NCBI GenBank assembly: GCA_024138025.1
Contig: JAMXBD010002248.1
Location: 124,001 to 188,000, forward strand
Direction of reading: 5' to 3'
DNA: 64,000 bases
Origin: Combretum micranthum
Taxonomy: Eukaryota > Streptophyta > Magnoliopsida > Myrtales > Combretaceae
Shown: in pieces, positions 23,052 through 35,300 of the stretch
Layout: the number at the start of each line of letters is the position of its first letter
How positions within the stretch are numbered: position 1 is the first letter of the stretch
Position numbers and translations under genes: made by a program
Notes under the pieces: generated by a model
What the model saw: only the letters and a program-made list of their open reading frames with translations
Database searches by the model: none
Told to the model about the DNA's origin: nothing

Positions 23052-23625
23052 TTACAACAGAATTGAGGCCCAACAAACATCCAAAAATAAATAAACTTTA
23101 CAACAAACTTTACAAATCTATATAAAGCATTTTCGATGGAAGAGGAGGGGAGGATACCAAAAAGTCGAGTCTTCTTTCCTTTCTCTCTGTTCTTGGAGCT
23201 GCTGGATGCTAAAAATTCCAGTAAGTATTCTTTTCTTCGTCTTGTTCCAGAATAAACAATTACAAACCCTAGAATAGAGAATTATCGTGAGAAACGTATT
23301 AAGCAAACCAGAAACTATACTTAGCATACACACTTAAAAAAAAAAAAAACAAGAGAATAGATCTAAGAGATTTCATTGTGAATTTACAGATCGTGGCAGA
23401 GAATCATCAGGAGGAAGAATAGTACCTGTTGTCCGCGAAGAGATTCCATAGCTTACTGTTGTTAGGGTTTCTTTGGCCAAGTGTTTGATCTGGTCTGATT
23501 TTTTTTCTTTAATCCATAATTGCTGATGTCCGAATACTGTTGTCGCTCTTTTGGACTTAGTTTGTTTCCTTTTGGCTGGATTTGAATAAAGATTTTTTTT
23601 GAGTGGGCTGAGTTGCAGAGTAACA
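22958..23625 (+). repeat. 3' LTR of the gypsy element
   Basis: 668 bp, colinear with the 5' LTR. Differences seen include CCAT/ACAT near the start, a changed ATAAACAAACTTTATAAC segment, TACG/TAAG, TTATT/TTGTT, ACTTG/ACCTG, TTGG/TTAG, and A- and T-run length changes. The pol stop TAG (23049-23051) lies 92 bases into it. Confidence 0.95.
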
Positions 23626-23630
23626 ATATA

Positions 23631-24984
23631 TTCCTAAATTTACGAGTTCATTGTTTTTGTTCTTGAAGTGGGGGTTTTGTTATGTGTGTTGTTTTGAATG
23701 TATTTGAATCATTTAGGTACCTTATTTTGCCTAACTTTCTTGAACAAATGTAATGGAGGAGTTTCAGTAGCTTTATATAATAATTTTGTTTCCTCATTGA
23801 CTTAAGATAGCCAAAATTGCAATTCTAAGTAAAATCGCTAGAGGTATGAGGCACCACAACATAGAATGTAAACATTGAAAACTAAGTTTCCACAATCTAC
23901 ATAAAATAGGTTTGAAAAAAGTATAGATTTGTCTATGCTAGTTTTAAAAACATTGGAATACGTAATAAATATAATAAAAATAAAGAAAAAGTTGTTTTCT
24001 AATAAATAACTCTTAATGCATAATTTGACATCTATAAAAGAATGGGCAAATAGAGTCAAAATTAAGTGTTTTTTTATTTATGTGGAAAATTTAAAAAACT
24101 CAAAGAAACCTAATCTTTCAACTCATCTTGAATTCTTGATTGTATAAATAAAATAATTAAATTCCCTTGTAAACTTTGTTATCAAAATTGAACAAAGCTA
24201 TAAATGTTAAACAGGTGACCGAGAGATAAAGAGAGAGAGAGAGAGGATAAAACAAAAGGGGGATAAGAAAGAAGGGGAGCTTGTACGATCTCGTCGACAA
24301 GACCATCCAGCCATTAATCTAATCGTTAAAATAAATATAGATGAAATATTAACTATTTTAGTGATTTGATTGCAGTTGGGTATAGTGTGAGACGTTGAAT
24401 GGTAACAGGACCAGTCCTATCAAAATTAATGGCGGATCCATAGAATTTTCTAGAAAGAAGATGTAGCATCCTAATAGTTATATCTTTTATCTTTCATAAA
24501 ATTTACTCGCATAGGTAGAAAAAATTAACTTGATTAAAAATGCAAGATTATACTAAGTTTATTGTGTAAACTAAACTTATAATTGTACCTAAGTTTACAT
24601 GGAAATGGTTTTATAGGATATGTTTTACAGACAATAATGAATTTTTTGAAAATAAAGGAATTGTACCTAAACAAAACTTTTGCATGAGGAAATACCTAAA
24701 CTATTTCAATCTTGCACTCATTATTCCTTAAGGCGGTTTCCGACTAATTCTTTGATGAGATGTTGATGTAGAAGAGAATTAAAAAATAATTTCTCTTTCC
24801 TACTTGCCATATTTTTTTAAAAAAATTTCTTATTGTAGGTCAAAAATATTTTATTCTTGTCATCATCTTTTATGCAAAAACACCTTGAGGACTCTGCATT
24901 CCCAAGTCAGTCTTTTCTTGTAGGTCAATCTTTTTTCGGGGTGATGTGCTACATTAGGGGCATTCTACTTCATGGTGGGAGCAT
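23631..24984. other. AT-rich DNA without recognised gene
   Basis: Starts with the rest of the tandem-duplication unit. A (GA)n tract sits at 24230-24245 next to a slightly less AT-rich segment (24215-24420). No frame with a recognisable domain; the minus-strand frame at 23838-24059 looks like chance. Confidence 0.5.
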
Positions 24985-26030
24985 TCTCCTTAAATTGTTC
25001 TAGAGTAGTAAGTCAAATTCTCACAAAATACTTGAAGAAGTGGCTAGATCGATCTGCTCCTTGAGTGGCAGCTCGAAGGGCTATAGCCCATTAACATTGA
25101 GGATCTCGAGGACCGCCTTAGCAAAGCAAATGATATAGTCTTAAAGGGGTTTATTCTCATTGTTTTATTTCATAAAGACACAAGGTGTCCTTTTTAGGTA
25201 AATTACTTGCAATAAAGTAGGTCTTGAACATCTCCATAAATTTTTTGAAGTTATGATTGGTGTTCAGGTGAGTTAGTTGAACTATATACCTACTGCTGTG
25301 AAGAAATTTCTTGGGAAGGCTTTGTACTTGATCATATCATCGAATCCTTACAAAATCATGTGGGTTTTGAAGTAGTCGATGTGGTCTATAAGATCGATGG
25401 TGACGTCTTAACTGTTCAGAGATAGGAGGTGCAGCTTGGTGAGGAAGGGCTCTTCCTATATAGTCTTTAAGAATGAGCTTATTAAGTCCTATAAGATTTG
25501 GTCCAAGTGTCCTTTGCTTTAAAGATCCTGTTGTTAATGTATGTTTCTAGTTCTGTATTAATCATCTTTTAGAATAACTTTCAGTGGCAGGTAGTATGCA
25601 TGCATTTATTATTGTGGGTCTCCAACCCCTAGACTTGCAAGTGGCAATCAAGCTAGCATTCATCTACTAGATAGTTAGGCTAGCAATTGATGGATTGGTT
25701 AAGGGTGCCTGTGAGTTATGTAGAGTTTAAAGTAAGGAAGAACTCTTCTCTTATCTTCTCTTACGACTGGGAGGGAATTGGCCCTCTTTCAGGTTACCAT
25801 GCATTCATCTCTCAACTTCAGTTGCCCTAAAGTACTTTTTTGTATTTGTTTGCCATATGTTAGTACATGTTTTTTCAATAGAGTAAAGCATCATTCAAGC
25901 ACTATTGAGTTGCTTCAACAACTTCATGCTATAAAACGTTGCCTTGGCCTAACACTTTAGAGTTTGGTGCCTTTACAGAGTTAACCTTCGAAAGAACACT
26001 CTTGCTCTTAGTTCGTACCATGTTTGATTG
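24985..26030 (-). pseudogene. Ty3/gypsy gag remnant (Tat-like), minus strand
   Basis: Read on the minus strand, a start like MVRTKSKSVLSKVNSVKAP lies near 26020. After much decay come gag core motifs around 25420-25000: DVTIDLIDHIDYFKTHM, DDMIKYKAFPR, SKNLWR, ENKPLKDYI, ICFAKAVLEI and PFELPLKEQIDLA. In intact Tat/Athila-type elements the same places read DPxDHLxxY, CRAFPTTL, E(S)LRxYVxRF and AxxxGL. Frames change several times. It is the capsid gene of an element unrelated to the one at 17753-23630; its pol is not present. Confidence 0.7.
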
Positions 26031-26079
26031 TGATCAGGTCTATGAAAAGATTAATTTGCTTCCTGGTGACGACATCGGA

Positions 26080-26659
26080 TGTTTAAAGTGAACCGGTATT
26101 CTTCAAGTCCCTTAGAACTATGATCGACTCTGCTTTTAGTTGGGTTTGTCTTAAAACCTACGGATCCTTAGGGCTACAAGATAGAAACTGGTTAATGAAC
26201 ATTGAGTGTAAGTTGGCACGACCACTTCGATGCTAAAGTCAATAATGGGCAAGGACATATAGTAGCAGAGTTAAGTGAAGTTGAGAGAGTGAACTTGGCT
26301 CTATAGCTGGCTAGGTTAGGCTTATATAGCAAGTGAATCCTGCATAAAGAAAATTTATATTATTTATACAAGAAAGTAACTTATTAATTCTAGATAAGTA
26401 TGCTTGTTTATTTAAGAATCCTTCTAAAAGCATGCCCACATTTAGAAGTGTGTCAAGTCCCTTCTTATTGCAACAGTAAGAAGACCAAATAGGGTAACTA
26501 ACGTTTAGAAGGATGGGACCGTGAGAAATAGTCAGCAAGCTCCGTAAAGGCTTGTTCATTTTTTTTTTTTGCCTACTAATCTTTTGATTGAAGAGAGCTC
26601 ATGTGGAAATGAGGTCAGATTGGGCCAGAGGGCCCATAATAAAAAAATGGCTATCAACA
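26080..26659 (-). mobile_element. 5' LTR of the Tat-like element, minus strand
   Basis: On the minus strand it starts TGTTGATAGCC at 26659 and ends TTTAAACA at 26080, followed by a PBS-like TCCGATGTCGTCACCAGG before the gag leader. A TATA box, CTATATAAGCC, lies at about 26316-26326 (minus). After it comes ACTTTAGCATCGAAGTGGTC, the U5 phrase typical of Tat-lineage LTRs. Length about 580 bp. The 3' half of the element is absent. Confidence 0.6.
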
Positions 26660-28270
26660 AGTGCCAATTTCAATTTTGTTTGGTTTCATGCAAGTTTAAG
26701 TAGAAAACTAGAGAGTAAGCTCTTAAGAAAGATGAGGTAAAAACTTCATATGATAAGAACAATAAAGGTTGAAAAAAAAAACTATTCAAAGAAATTTCTT
26801 GTCCATTGGAAAAAATCCTACAGCTTTTCCAACTACAAAAAAAGAAAAAGGAAAGAAAAATATTTTTCTTTCGTTTTTTTCTTGTTGAATGTTAAAAAGA
26901 AAGTTATATGTTGTCAAGATCTTTATAAGCATTTAAATATATCCCTAATCTCTCAAAGATAATAATAGTTATATCCATATCTTATATCACGAATCCATTA
27001 TTACCTTCCTTAAAAAATCTCAAGTCCTTATCAATCTAATAATCTTTGACCCCTTCCATCAAACCTAAAGGATAAAGTCGTAACTTCTTACTCTTCCATC
27101 CGATCTTGTAAATCCATAACCTTTAACCTAAACATAAAACCTCACAGGATAAAAGTCATCTTTGGCAATCATTGATCTATCTAAAGCCACAAGTATTTAT
27201 TCCTTCTTTTGTGAGATTATGTCTTTTAAACCGAATTTCAAAATTGGAACCCTTTAACCTGGTGGATTCTTTTCGTAAAGAAACCATCTATTATCCTTCC
27301 CCTTTAGAAAACCATTTAGCTCTTGTTCTTCTCTTTTAAAGGTTATCACCTTTAAGATGTCTCCTTTAGCTAAAACCTTAAGGTATTTTTAGTTAAATAG
27401 AGACAAGGATGGTGATAAGGTTCGTATATAAAAATAGAGAGATTACAACACACTAAGAGAAGGCCAAAATGTCAAGAGGGGAAGATCTCAAACCAAAAGC
27501 TTAAGTACCCATATCTTTATTAAAAAAATGCAAAATGAATATTACTTTCAGAATTGAGTTAGTGAAGTAGATGTTGATAAAACTATGGTTGTGGTGGCTA
27601 CTCTAATTCTGACATAAGAGAGCTATGAGTCTAATGAGTTGGAGCTGTCCCTAGTGGCATCGTCCTCTAAAATTAAAGCCTTAAGTTCGTAAGAATTTAA
27701 ATTCAATACCATCTTCCTCGTGGAGATAAAGAAAAGAAGCTAAATATTTTTTATAAGAACTGCTAACTTTTTTTTAATCGTATCTATTTCTTGATAAATA
27801 ATTTATTAGAAAAAAGTTTGAAAAAAAAAATCTATATCTGCTAAAAAAAACTAGCAAAACAGACCCATAATATGACAAATCATAATTTGATCAACTTGGT
27901 CATTTAGTATAATAAATATGATTTTCTAATTTAAAGGTACTTAGGTCTATGCCTTCCATGTGTTTGAGAAAAGAGTGGTTGGTTTGTTGAATGGAGGAGA
28001 TATTCCTGGACGACCGTTTTCGTGAATTGGATGAAACAACATAGCGTCATTTTTCTTCAATGTGAACAAATCCAACTTGTTTAGTTCAAAATGTTGGAAG
28101 AACAGATTGATACGGTTAAGATAATGATATGTGATGAATGGCAGCTGGACTTCTAGAAGAATTTAGTCTTGTTGTCGGTAAATTCCCGCAAGAAAAAAAA
28201 AAAAAATTGCTGAAGTTTGCTCGTGGTATTTATAGTTCATTATTATAGCTCCTTATTGAGACCTCCTAAA
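26660..28270. other. Unassigned AT-rich DNA
   Basis: No gene. The stretch 26740-26900 is purine-rich with many A-runs. The 27000-27360 part is rich in words like CCTTTAAACC and could be old repeat sequence. A-run at 28191-28206. Confidence 0.45.
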
Positions 28271-29208
28271 TAGGGATGGACAAAAAAACTATCAAAACTA
28301 AAGAAATTTATAAATTGAACTGAATAAAACCAAACAAAAAAAAATGATGTTAAACAATTTAGTTTAAAAATTCCTAATTCAAACCAATCGATAAATTTAT
28401 GATTAGTTTGGAGAGGTAAAATAAACCAATTTGTAAAATTGAACCGTTTTAGAAAAATATAATAATATTTTACTTGCGACTATAAATTTTTTTATAATGA
28501 ACAATTAGTAGTCATATATATATTCTTATGGTTTCATTATATAATTATCATTTAATGAATTCCAGTTAATATCAACTTGTTATGTTTTAAGATCATCTTT
28601 TAGCTTCAAGATATATTCTTCCATCGGTGACTTAGCATTGTTGTTTTTTTTTTTGTTAATCGTTATAATTATGTAGAGTATGAACTTTATTTATTTAGTT
28701 ACAACTCTTATTATCTATTAACTGCTTAATGTATTTTGGTAATGTATCACTTTTATTGGTTGAAAATTTTATTCATGGTCAAATTATTGACTAGAGGATT
28801 TTGTGGAAGATTATAAATTATGATTTGTTATGCATTACTTAATTAATTTACATTGTAGGTGGATGACGGACCTATAACTCAATGATTTTATGAAGAATTA
28901 TGAATAATGAATGTGATGGATTATGATTTTTTTTGTTTATAATTTGAACTTTGTAAATAAATTTAAATAATTAAATATTTGCATATATATAAAAGATTAG
29001 GACAAAATTTTAATTAAAAAATTGATTTAATCTATAATTTGAATCGAATCAAACAATTATTTGATGGTCTGAAAATTTCTAATCCAAATCAAATCATTAT
29101 TTAAATGTTTGGTTTGGAAATGAAAAAAAAAAGAAAAAAAGAACAACAAATTGTGGGTTTGTTTGGTTTTCGGCAAAACCAAACCAAATTGATGCGTGTC
29201 CATTCTTA
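28271..29208. mobile_element. hAT-like MITE or decayed hAT derivative
   Basis: The left end TAGGGATGGACAAAAAAAC and the inverted right end TAAGAATGGACACGCATC share the hAT-style terminus. Near both ends are complementary AAACCAAACCAAAT / TGGTTTGG words (28325-28345; 29150-29185). About 940 bp, AT-rich inside, no transposase. I saw no target duplication, so limits are approximate. Confidence 0.5.
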
Positions 29209-29814
29209 ACTTGCGATACTATGTTCTCATAATCTAAAATGATATTAATAAAATATAGTTTTTCTCAACTAAAACAAGAAGTCAATGAAACACGTGCTAT
29301 TTAAATTTTGCAGAAAATGTAAACAATATCCTTAATCTTTAATTTAGGTGTGGATACATCTTTTGAATTTTTAAATGTAGAAATCGCAATCTTGAACTTC
29401 AATAAATTAGTAAATTACCTCTAATGATAAAAATGACTCCTTAAACTTTGACTTTAATGAAAAATCACCATCAAACTTATTAAAATATGTTTTGTCACCT
29501 CAAAAACTTCAATTGGGTTCTATTTGTTTCATCTTTATTTTTTTTAATGTGGTTTTGACATCTAATTTTTGTCATTTTAAAACAAATATTTGTTAAGAAA
29601 TATATACAGATGAAAAAAATATTTTTACTCATAAATAAATCAAACATATCATATACAGACAATATATAAATAAAATACAAATGTAGATTAGATAAGATAA
29701 AATTTAGATAAAAAATTAGACAATCCAAATATACCATTTTCATTAAACTAAAAATATTATAAATGATTGTTCATAACATTTGATAATTTAGCAATATATC
29801 CATGTGTACTTGAA

Positions 29815-30340
29815 TAAGATCGTAAAGAAATCGAGCCGAGTTTTTAAAAACTCGAGCTTAGCTTTTTTGAAATTTAGTAAGCTTGAGTTAAGTTTTTTAT
29901 CTGGTCTAAAATTTAGATAGAGCTCAACTTATTTAATTGAACAAACTTTAATTTGAGCATAAGCTCGACTTGTTTACAAATTGAGTAGAAGCAGAGCCAA
30001 ACTTTTTATCAGGTCTACTGAGTTTTTATCAAGCTAAAATTTTAATCTTGAGCTTAACTCATTTAAATAGCTTGTTTTTCAAATTTTTTTCGAATTTAAA
30101 AATAATATATAAGAGTTGGTAAATATGTATACATACATATTTAATAGAAATTAACTTTTATTGTTTTAATTGTATAAATTTGCCAATAAGTTTATTCATG
30201 AGTTGTTAACGAGCTTATTCATGAGTTTATCAATAAGCCAGCTCATAAATTTGAGTCAAAATTCTAGTTTTGCTAGTTTAAATAAATATGATTTTTTTTA
30301 TGATTCATGCTTAAATTGTTTATTAATTGATTTCGAGACG
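29815..30340. mobile_element. Relative of the 44767-45200 MITE, right end unclear
   Basis: The left end, TAAGATCGTAAAGAAATCGAGCCGAG, aligns with TAGGACTGTAAACAAGTCGAGTCGAG at 44767. The interior repeats GAGCTTAACTC and AAGCTCGAG words as in that element. I could not find the right terminus or a target duplication. Confidence 0.45.
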
Positions 30341-30360
30341 AGTGAAAACCGTGCTGCAAC

Positions 30361-30640
30361 TCCTTAACAGGTCGTCCCAGCCAGCCTGTACTTGAGCACG
30401 CATTCTATAGGATTGCATTTTTTTAATGATGGTTACAAAACTTTGACTATCATGTCAAAAGCAGCACGATCACGATGAGGTCATGAACATGGCTGGACAT
30501 AGGACATTGTGTGAAGAACTAAGGCAATACGTCAGCAATTTTACACGCCCTTTACGAACACGCCCATTTACGCACATGAATTTTCCTTTCACCACAATTC
30601 TCCAACGAGTAACACCATTTGGACTTTATAATTTTTTTCA
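30361..30640 (+). promoter_or_regulatory. Upstream region of the BPM gene
   Basis: Less AT-rich than the flanks. ACGT-type and G-box-like words are few: CAATACGTCAGC near 30523 and ACACGCCC/ACACGCCCATTTACG near 30545-30570. No regulator can be assigned from sequence alone. Confidence 0.4.
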
Positions 30641-30650
30641 TTATAAATAA
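30641..30650 (+). promoter_or_regulatory. TATA box of the BPM gene
   Basis: TTATAAATAA, about 345 bases before the start codon. It is followed by a pyrimidine-rich leader (CTCTTTTTCTCC, CTCTCTCTCC at 30675-30715), typical of plant 5' UTRs. Confidence 0.6.
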
Positions 30651-30994
30651 CCCAAAAGCCATCACATGTCGTAGTCTCTTTTTCTCCTTTCTCTCTCTCC
30701 TGCTCTCTCCCTCCTTTACACGAGCCGACGAATCGAAACCCTAGAAAGGAAATCCTCTTCTTCAATCCAATCCGTAAACCCTAGATTACCTCCCTCAGTT
30801 TCAAATTCCTCATCTGTCCTCCAAAACTCCTTCATCCCGATTCCGAATTTCTAATCCTTTTTCCTTTACCCACTCTCTTCCTCGCGAAGATTCCAGATCC
30901 CGATTCCGATCTCCGTCAAAATTGAATTCAAATCCCTAATCGATCATCGATTTAGCACGTTCCACCGCTCAATTGAATTACCCATTCCCATTGC

Positions 30995-33900
30995 ATGGCA
31001 AAAGTGTTAATCGAGCCTTCCTCTAACCCTAATTCATCGACTTCCCAGATTTCGACGTCAACCTCCATCACCGAGACCGTAAATGGATCTCACCAGTTTA
31101 AAATAACCGGTTATTCGCTGTCCAAAGGGACCGGGATCGGGAAATACGTCGCGTCTGATACTTTCCCCGTTGGTGGGTATCAATGGGCGATCTATTTTTA
31201 TCCGGATGGAAAAAGCGCGGAGGATAATGCTGCGTATGTGTCGTTGTTCATCGCCCTCGCCAGCGAAGGGACCGACGTTAGGGCGCTTTTCGAATTGACG
31301 CTTTTGGATCAGAGTGGGAAAGAGAGGCATAAAGTGCATAGTCATTTTGGAAGGACGCTTGAAAGCGGTCCATATACGCTTAAGTATCGCGGTAGCATGT
31401 GGTGCGGTTTTCATTTATCGAAACACGCACTTGTTTTCTGTTTCGGATTTGTGGACTTGTTTCTTGATCGAATTGATTCGAATTAAACTATGGTTGTATC
31501 GTTGGTTTTCTTTTTTTTTTTTCTCATTCTTTTCTTGGTTTGAACGATGTCATTGTTGACTTGTTTCTTCTGTTTGTAGCTATACGGAGCTGTAGTTGCG
31601 TTATATTATATTGTTATATTGACTTATTTGTTCCTTAGTAATGCTTAGGGTTTAGTCGTATTTAGTCCAAGGCACGTCTAGCTAAATTTGAAAATGAAAG
31701 GTCTAATCATGCTTGATTGAACTGGATTTTTAATGTTAGCTTAGTTTACCTCCAAATTGTTCCTACGTCCTCGATCTCAGCTCAGTTAGGCAAAGTTTCT
31801 TACTAAAATATAAATCGGATTGAGCGATTATTGATGGTTGGATTTGACTAGAACTTGATTAAGGATCGATTTAAGTTTCAAATTTAGGGTCGAGTTGGAT
31901 TAGGAATGCTAGCCTGACAAACTGAATAGTTATAGACTTGAATTGGATTGGGTAAATTAAAGATATTAGAGTAAATATCCAGTGAGCTTGATTAGTTGGT
32001 GTATGACTTTACCGATTAGATCCCACTTGCCTAGTTATTATTTTGTTAATTGCCATCCCCTTGTTTCTTTTTAAGTAATGATGTCTCTTTAGGTTTTTGT
32101 CGTAAAAATTAAAGTTGGGATGGTGGGGTGGGTGTTCTGTTCAACTGACAGGATGTGAATTTAGAGTAAATGTTGGTCTAAGTTGCTTATTCAAGGAAGA
32201 TGCTGCTGCTCTGTTGTGTCATAAAATGTTAGCTTTTTACCTGAACCCGAGAGATCAATCAAGCGTATTGACAATCCTGCAAGACAGTTATTTAACCCTC
32301 AAAGCCCCAGCCAGACAAAACCCCTACTCCTCCTCCAATTAAACCCCCACCTACCCACCCACCCAAAAGACACACAAAAAAAAAAAAAAAAAAAAGGGAA
32401 AAGAAAACTAAAAGAAGTCTTGCAAGATGATTGGAGTACCAAGTCATTTACTTTTTTTGGCACTATTGTGCATTGCCTTTATGAATATGTTATTTGAACA
32501 ATTAATTGCCCCTCACCTTTAAGAGAAGATATATACAAAAGTAAAATGGAATGCAAGATGGTTGGAGTACCAAGTCCTTTGCTTTCTTAGCCTCTGTTCT
32601 GCATATTTTTCTCAAATGGATATTTAATTTCTCATCCTTTTGCTTCCATTGTGTCATGTTTTTATCTGTGCGGCTGTTGTGACATTGTTCCTCAGTATGC
32701 ATAGCAAATGTGGCAAGTGCCCATTGAATATATTGGATGAAATGGCTGCCTTGGAGGAAGGTTTATCATATTCTGTTTTAGTTGTGTTTGATTTTCTCCA
32801 TGTGGACACAGACTTATTCTGTTCTAGGTCTTGGTTTATATAATTTAGTTGGTGATCCATTTATTCATGCTTCTGTTCAGATGCCGATGCATACGTCACA
32901 ATTTTTCTTTTAGTGAGGTAGATATACGTTCACGTAGTATGTATTATTCACCTGATGGAATGCATAATGTTGTTAGGGTTGTTGTGAGCTTATTACATAA
33001 AGGAGAGGACTCTTGTTCTTGTGGTCCTTTTAAGTTTTTGAAATTAATTATATATATATATATATATATTTAATGGCTTCACTCTTCATTGCTTCAGGGG
33101 ATACAAGCGCTTTTTTAAGCGGACACTCCTTGAGTCATCCGATTATCTCAAGGATGATTGCTTATCAATCCACTGCAGTGTAGGTGTAGTTGGATCACAC
33201 ACAGAGGGTCCAAAGACCTTTTCAATACCAGTACCACCTTCTAATATTGGTCAGCATTTTGGCCAATTACTGGAAAGTGGGAAGGGAGCTGATGTCAGTT
33301 TTGAAGTAGATGGGGAAGTATTTGCTGCTCATAAGCTGGTACTTGCAGCTCGGTCACCTGTATTCAAGGCCCAACTTTATGGTCCAATGAAGGATCATAA
33401 TACCCAAAATATAAAAGTTGAAGACATGGAGGCACCAGTTTTCAAGGTTATTGCTCCTCCTTTATCCTAAGCCTTTTTTTGTCTTAGAATCATGCTACTA
33501 CTGTTGTTTTATCTGTTAGAAGATTATTGGGAAAGATGTTGAAGTATAGCATCGAGTAAAAGCTTTTATTATATTATTACGTTTCATTTGCAATTCTTTC
33601 TATAAGTGCATTGCACTATTATGAACCATATGCAAAAGAATTCTTCAAATTTTTATGTCATAAGCCTCTGATAGAAGGGGACCGTATTGATATTGAAATG
33701 TACACCATTTATATAATTCAGTAGATATTATTTATTTGATATGCTTCAACCTCCATGCTGCATCACCCTTAACTTATTCTCCTGTTTACACCTGCAGGCT
33801 TTACTTCATTTTATATACTGGGATTCGCTGCCAGATATGCAAGAGCTTACTGGTCTGGATGCAAAGTGGGCTTCAACCTTGATGTCTCAACATTTGCTTG

Positions 33901-34891
33901 CAGCAGCGGATAGGTATGGTCTGGACAGACTGAGGTTGCTGTGTGAAGCCAATTTATGTCAGGATGTTGCCATAAACACCGTTGCCACCACATTAGCATT
34001 GGCAGAACAGCATCATTGCTTTCAGTTAAAAGCTGTGTGTCTCAAATTTGTAGCAATGCGTGAAAACCTTAAGGGTGAGAACTATTATTCCTTTGTTTTC
34101 TTATATATTGTGTATATAATTTTATTCTACCCTGAAGAAGAATTGAATATATTGGTTCTTTTCTGTTATTTATGGTTTATATAATTACCCTACCTAAAGC
34201 AACTCTTTTTAAAAGAATGGAATTTTTTTTTTTTTTTAATTCAAAGAAGAAATTAAGTCTAATTCCACTCAAATTTATATGGTTGTGGATTTGATACCAA
34301 TTCAAGTTAGTGCTGACTTGTGACTCTGGAACTCTTCGTCAATAAAGCAGGATGCCACGATTTGAGATGTGATACGGCCTAACTTCTCCTAGTTCGTTAT
34401 TAAGTACCAGGGCAGTATTTATGTTGATAGAATAATATCAATGATATTAAATTTCACGAGAAGACACAGTTACTGAACGTGATTAGTAAAGAAGATACAT
34501 GATCTTTTGTATTGTTGTGCTGGACAAAACCCCCATTCGTCCAGCAAGGTTATTCTAGTCTAATCATTTAAAAAAAAAAAAAAAAAAAGCTATCCTAGTT
34601 TCAAACTTGAATTTTGATATGCTGGGATTGTCTGGTTGGATTTTTAGGATGATGTGTGTGGTGTGTGTTGTTTCAATATCAATTAATAGTGCTGTTGGAT
34701 TTTCTTCTGCAGCGGTGATGCAAACGGATGGTTTTGAATACTTGAAGCAGAGTTGCCCGTCTCTTTTGACTGAGCTATTGGAGTATGTGGCTAGAGCAAG
34801 TGAGCATTCTGTGATTGTGTGGAATCATGTAGGTGAAGGAATTCTAGATGGCAGTGATGTGAATGGCCGACGCGTGAAGCAAAGGCTATGA
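30995..34891 (+). CDS. BPM2: BTB/POZ and MATH domain protein (BPM), four exons
   Basis: Exons 30995-31401, 33098-33446, 33798-34074 and 34713-34891, all with GT...AG introns, join to 1212 nt, 403 residues, the usual BPM length. MATH domain about residues 25-160 ([61 protein letters not shown]). BTB about 190-305 ([39 protein letters not shown]). A BACK-like helical region follows ([37 protein letters not shown]), ending [10 protein letters not shown]. In Arabidopsis these proteins bridge CUL3 (through BTB) to transcription factors and PP2C phosphatases (through MATH) for ubiquitination. The closest family pattern is BPM1/BPM2; the exact orthologue is not proven. The frame is intact. Intron 1 (1.7 kb) holds microsatellites and a diverged repeat. 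Confidence 0.95.
32420..32645 (+). repeat. Diverged tandem repeat in BPM intron 1
   Basis: TTGCAAGATGATTGGAGTACCAAGTC at about 32420 recurs as ATGCAAGATGGTTGGAGTACC at about 32552. Each is followed by similar TTGCTTTCTT..GCA and CTCA(C/T)CCTTT segments; the period is about 130 bp. An A-run of about 20 at 32376-32396 precedes it. Also in this intron is an (AT)n tract at 33049-33069. Confidence 0.65.
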
Positions 34892-35300
34892 GTAGAAGTA
34901 TGCATTTTTCTGCAAATTGTACTTTTAGCCAGAAAGTGGGAGAGAAAAGAAGATATGGAAAGAAAGCTTGCTAGGAGCAGAAACGATTTTCTAGTTGGTA
35001 GCTTTCTTGTATGTGAGGTGTAAATGTAATGTTCACGTTATGTCGATGGTTGACTGGTATTGCGGGTTTTACTTTCAACATTTTTTTAGTCTCGCTTTTC
35101 TTTTTTCCTTTTCTATGCGTTTATTACTAAGGGAAAACTCTAGAGTCCTGTCGTGTTTGATTGGCTGGAGGGAGGTTCCTTCCGGGCCTCTCGGTCATTA
35201 TCAAGTTTTCCAGCCTTTTCCTATCGCTTTTGGTCGGCAGAATGAGTCAATACTTACTTTATCTCAGAATATTTCTTTCTTAATAAAAAGGTTATAAACG
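34892..35300 (+). terminator. BPM 3' UTR with polyadenylation signal
   Basis: After the stop, about 390 bases without frame preservation lead to AATAAA at 35282-35287. A further upstream T/G-rich stretch (35080-35130) could help. The cleavage site is inferred. Confidence 0.5.

Larger units (their letters stand above)
17753..23630 (+). mobile_element. Complete Ty3/gypsy retrotransposon (Reina-like) with TSD ATATA
   Basis: Two nearly identical LTRs (17758-18424 and 22958-23625) bound a gag-pol interior. ATATA at 17753-17757 and 23626-23630 is the 5-bp target duplication. A PBS follows the 5' LTR and a PPT precedes the 3' LTR. Domain order protease, RT, RNase H, integrase, then a chromodomain-like tail makes it Ty3/gypsy; the short LTRs, the PBS type and the gag style suggest the Reina group of chromoviruses, which is inference. 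I count about eight substitutions and a few small indels between the LTRs, so it inserted fairly recently. Four breaks in the coding frame mean it cannot make a full polyprotein as assembled. Confidence 0.95.

Noticed and set aside
17753..23630. The gypsy element as an active, full-length retrotransposon
   Set aside because: Structure is complete, but four breaks separate gag, protease and RT, including a frame shift at the RT catalytic pair.
31058..31414. Minus-strand frame of 118 codons over BPM exon 1
   Set aside because: Antisense shadow of the strongly conserved MATH-domain coding sequence.
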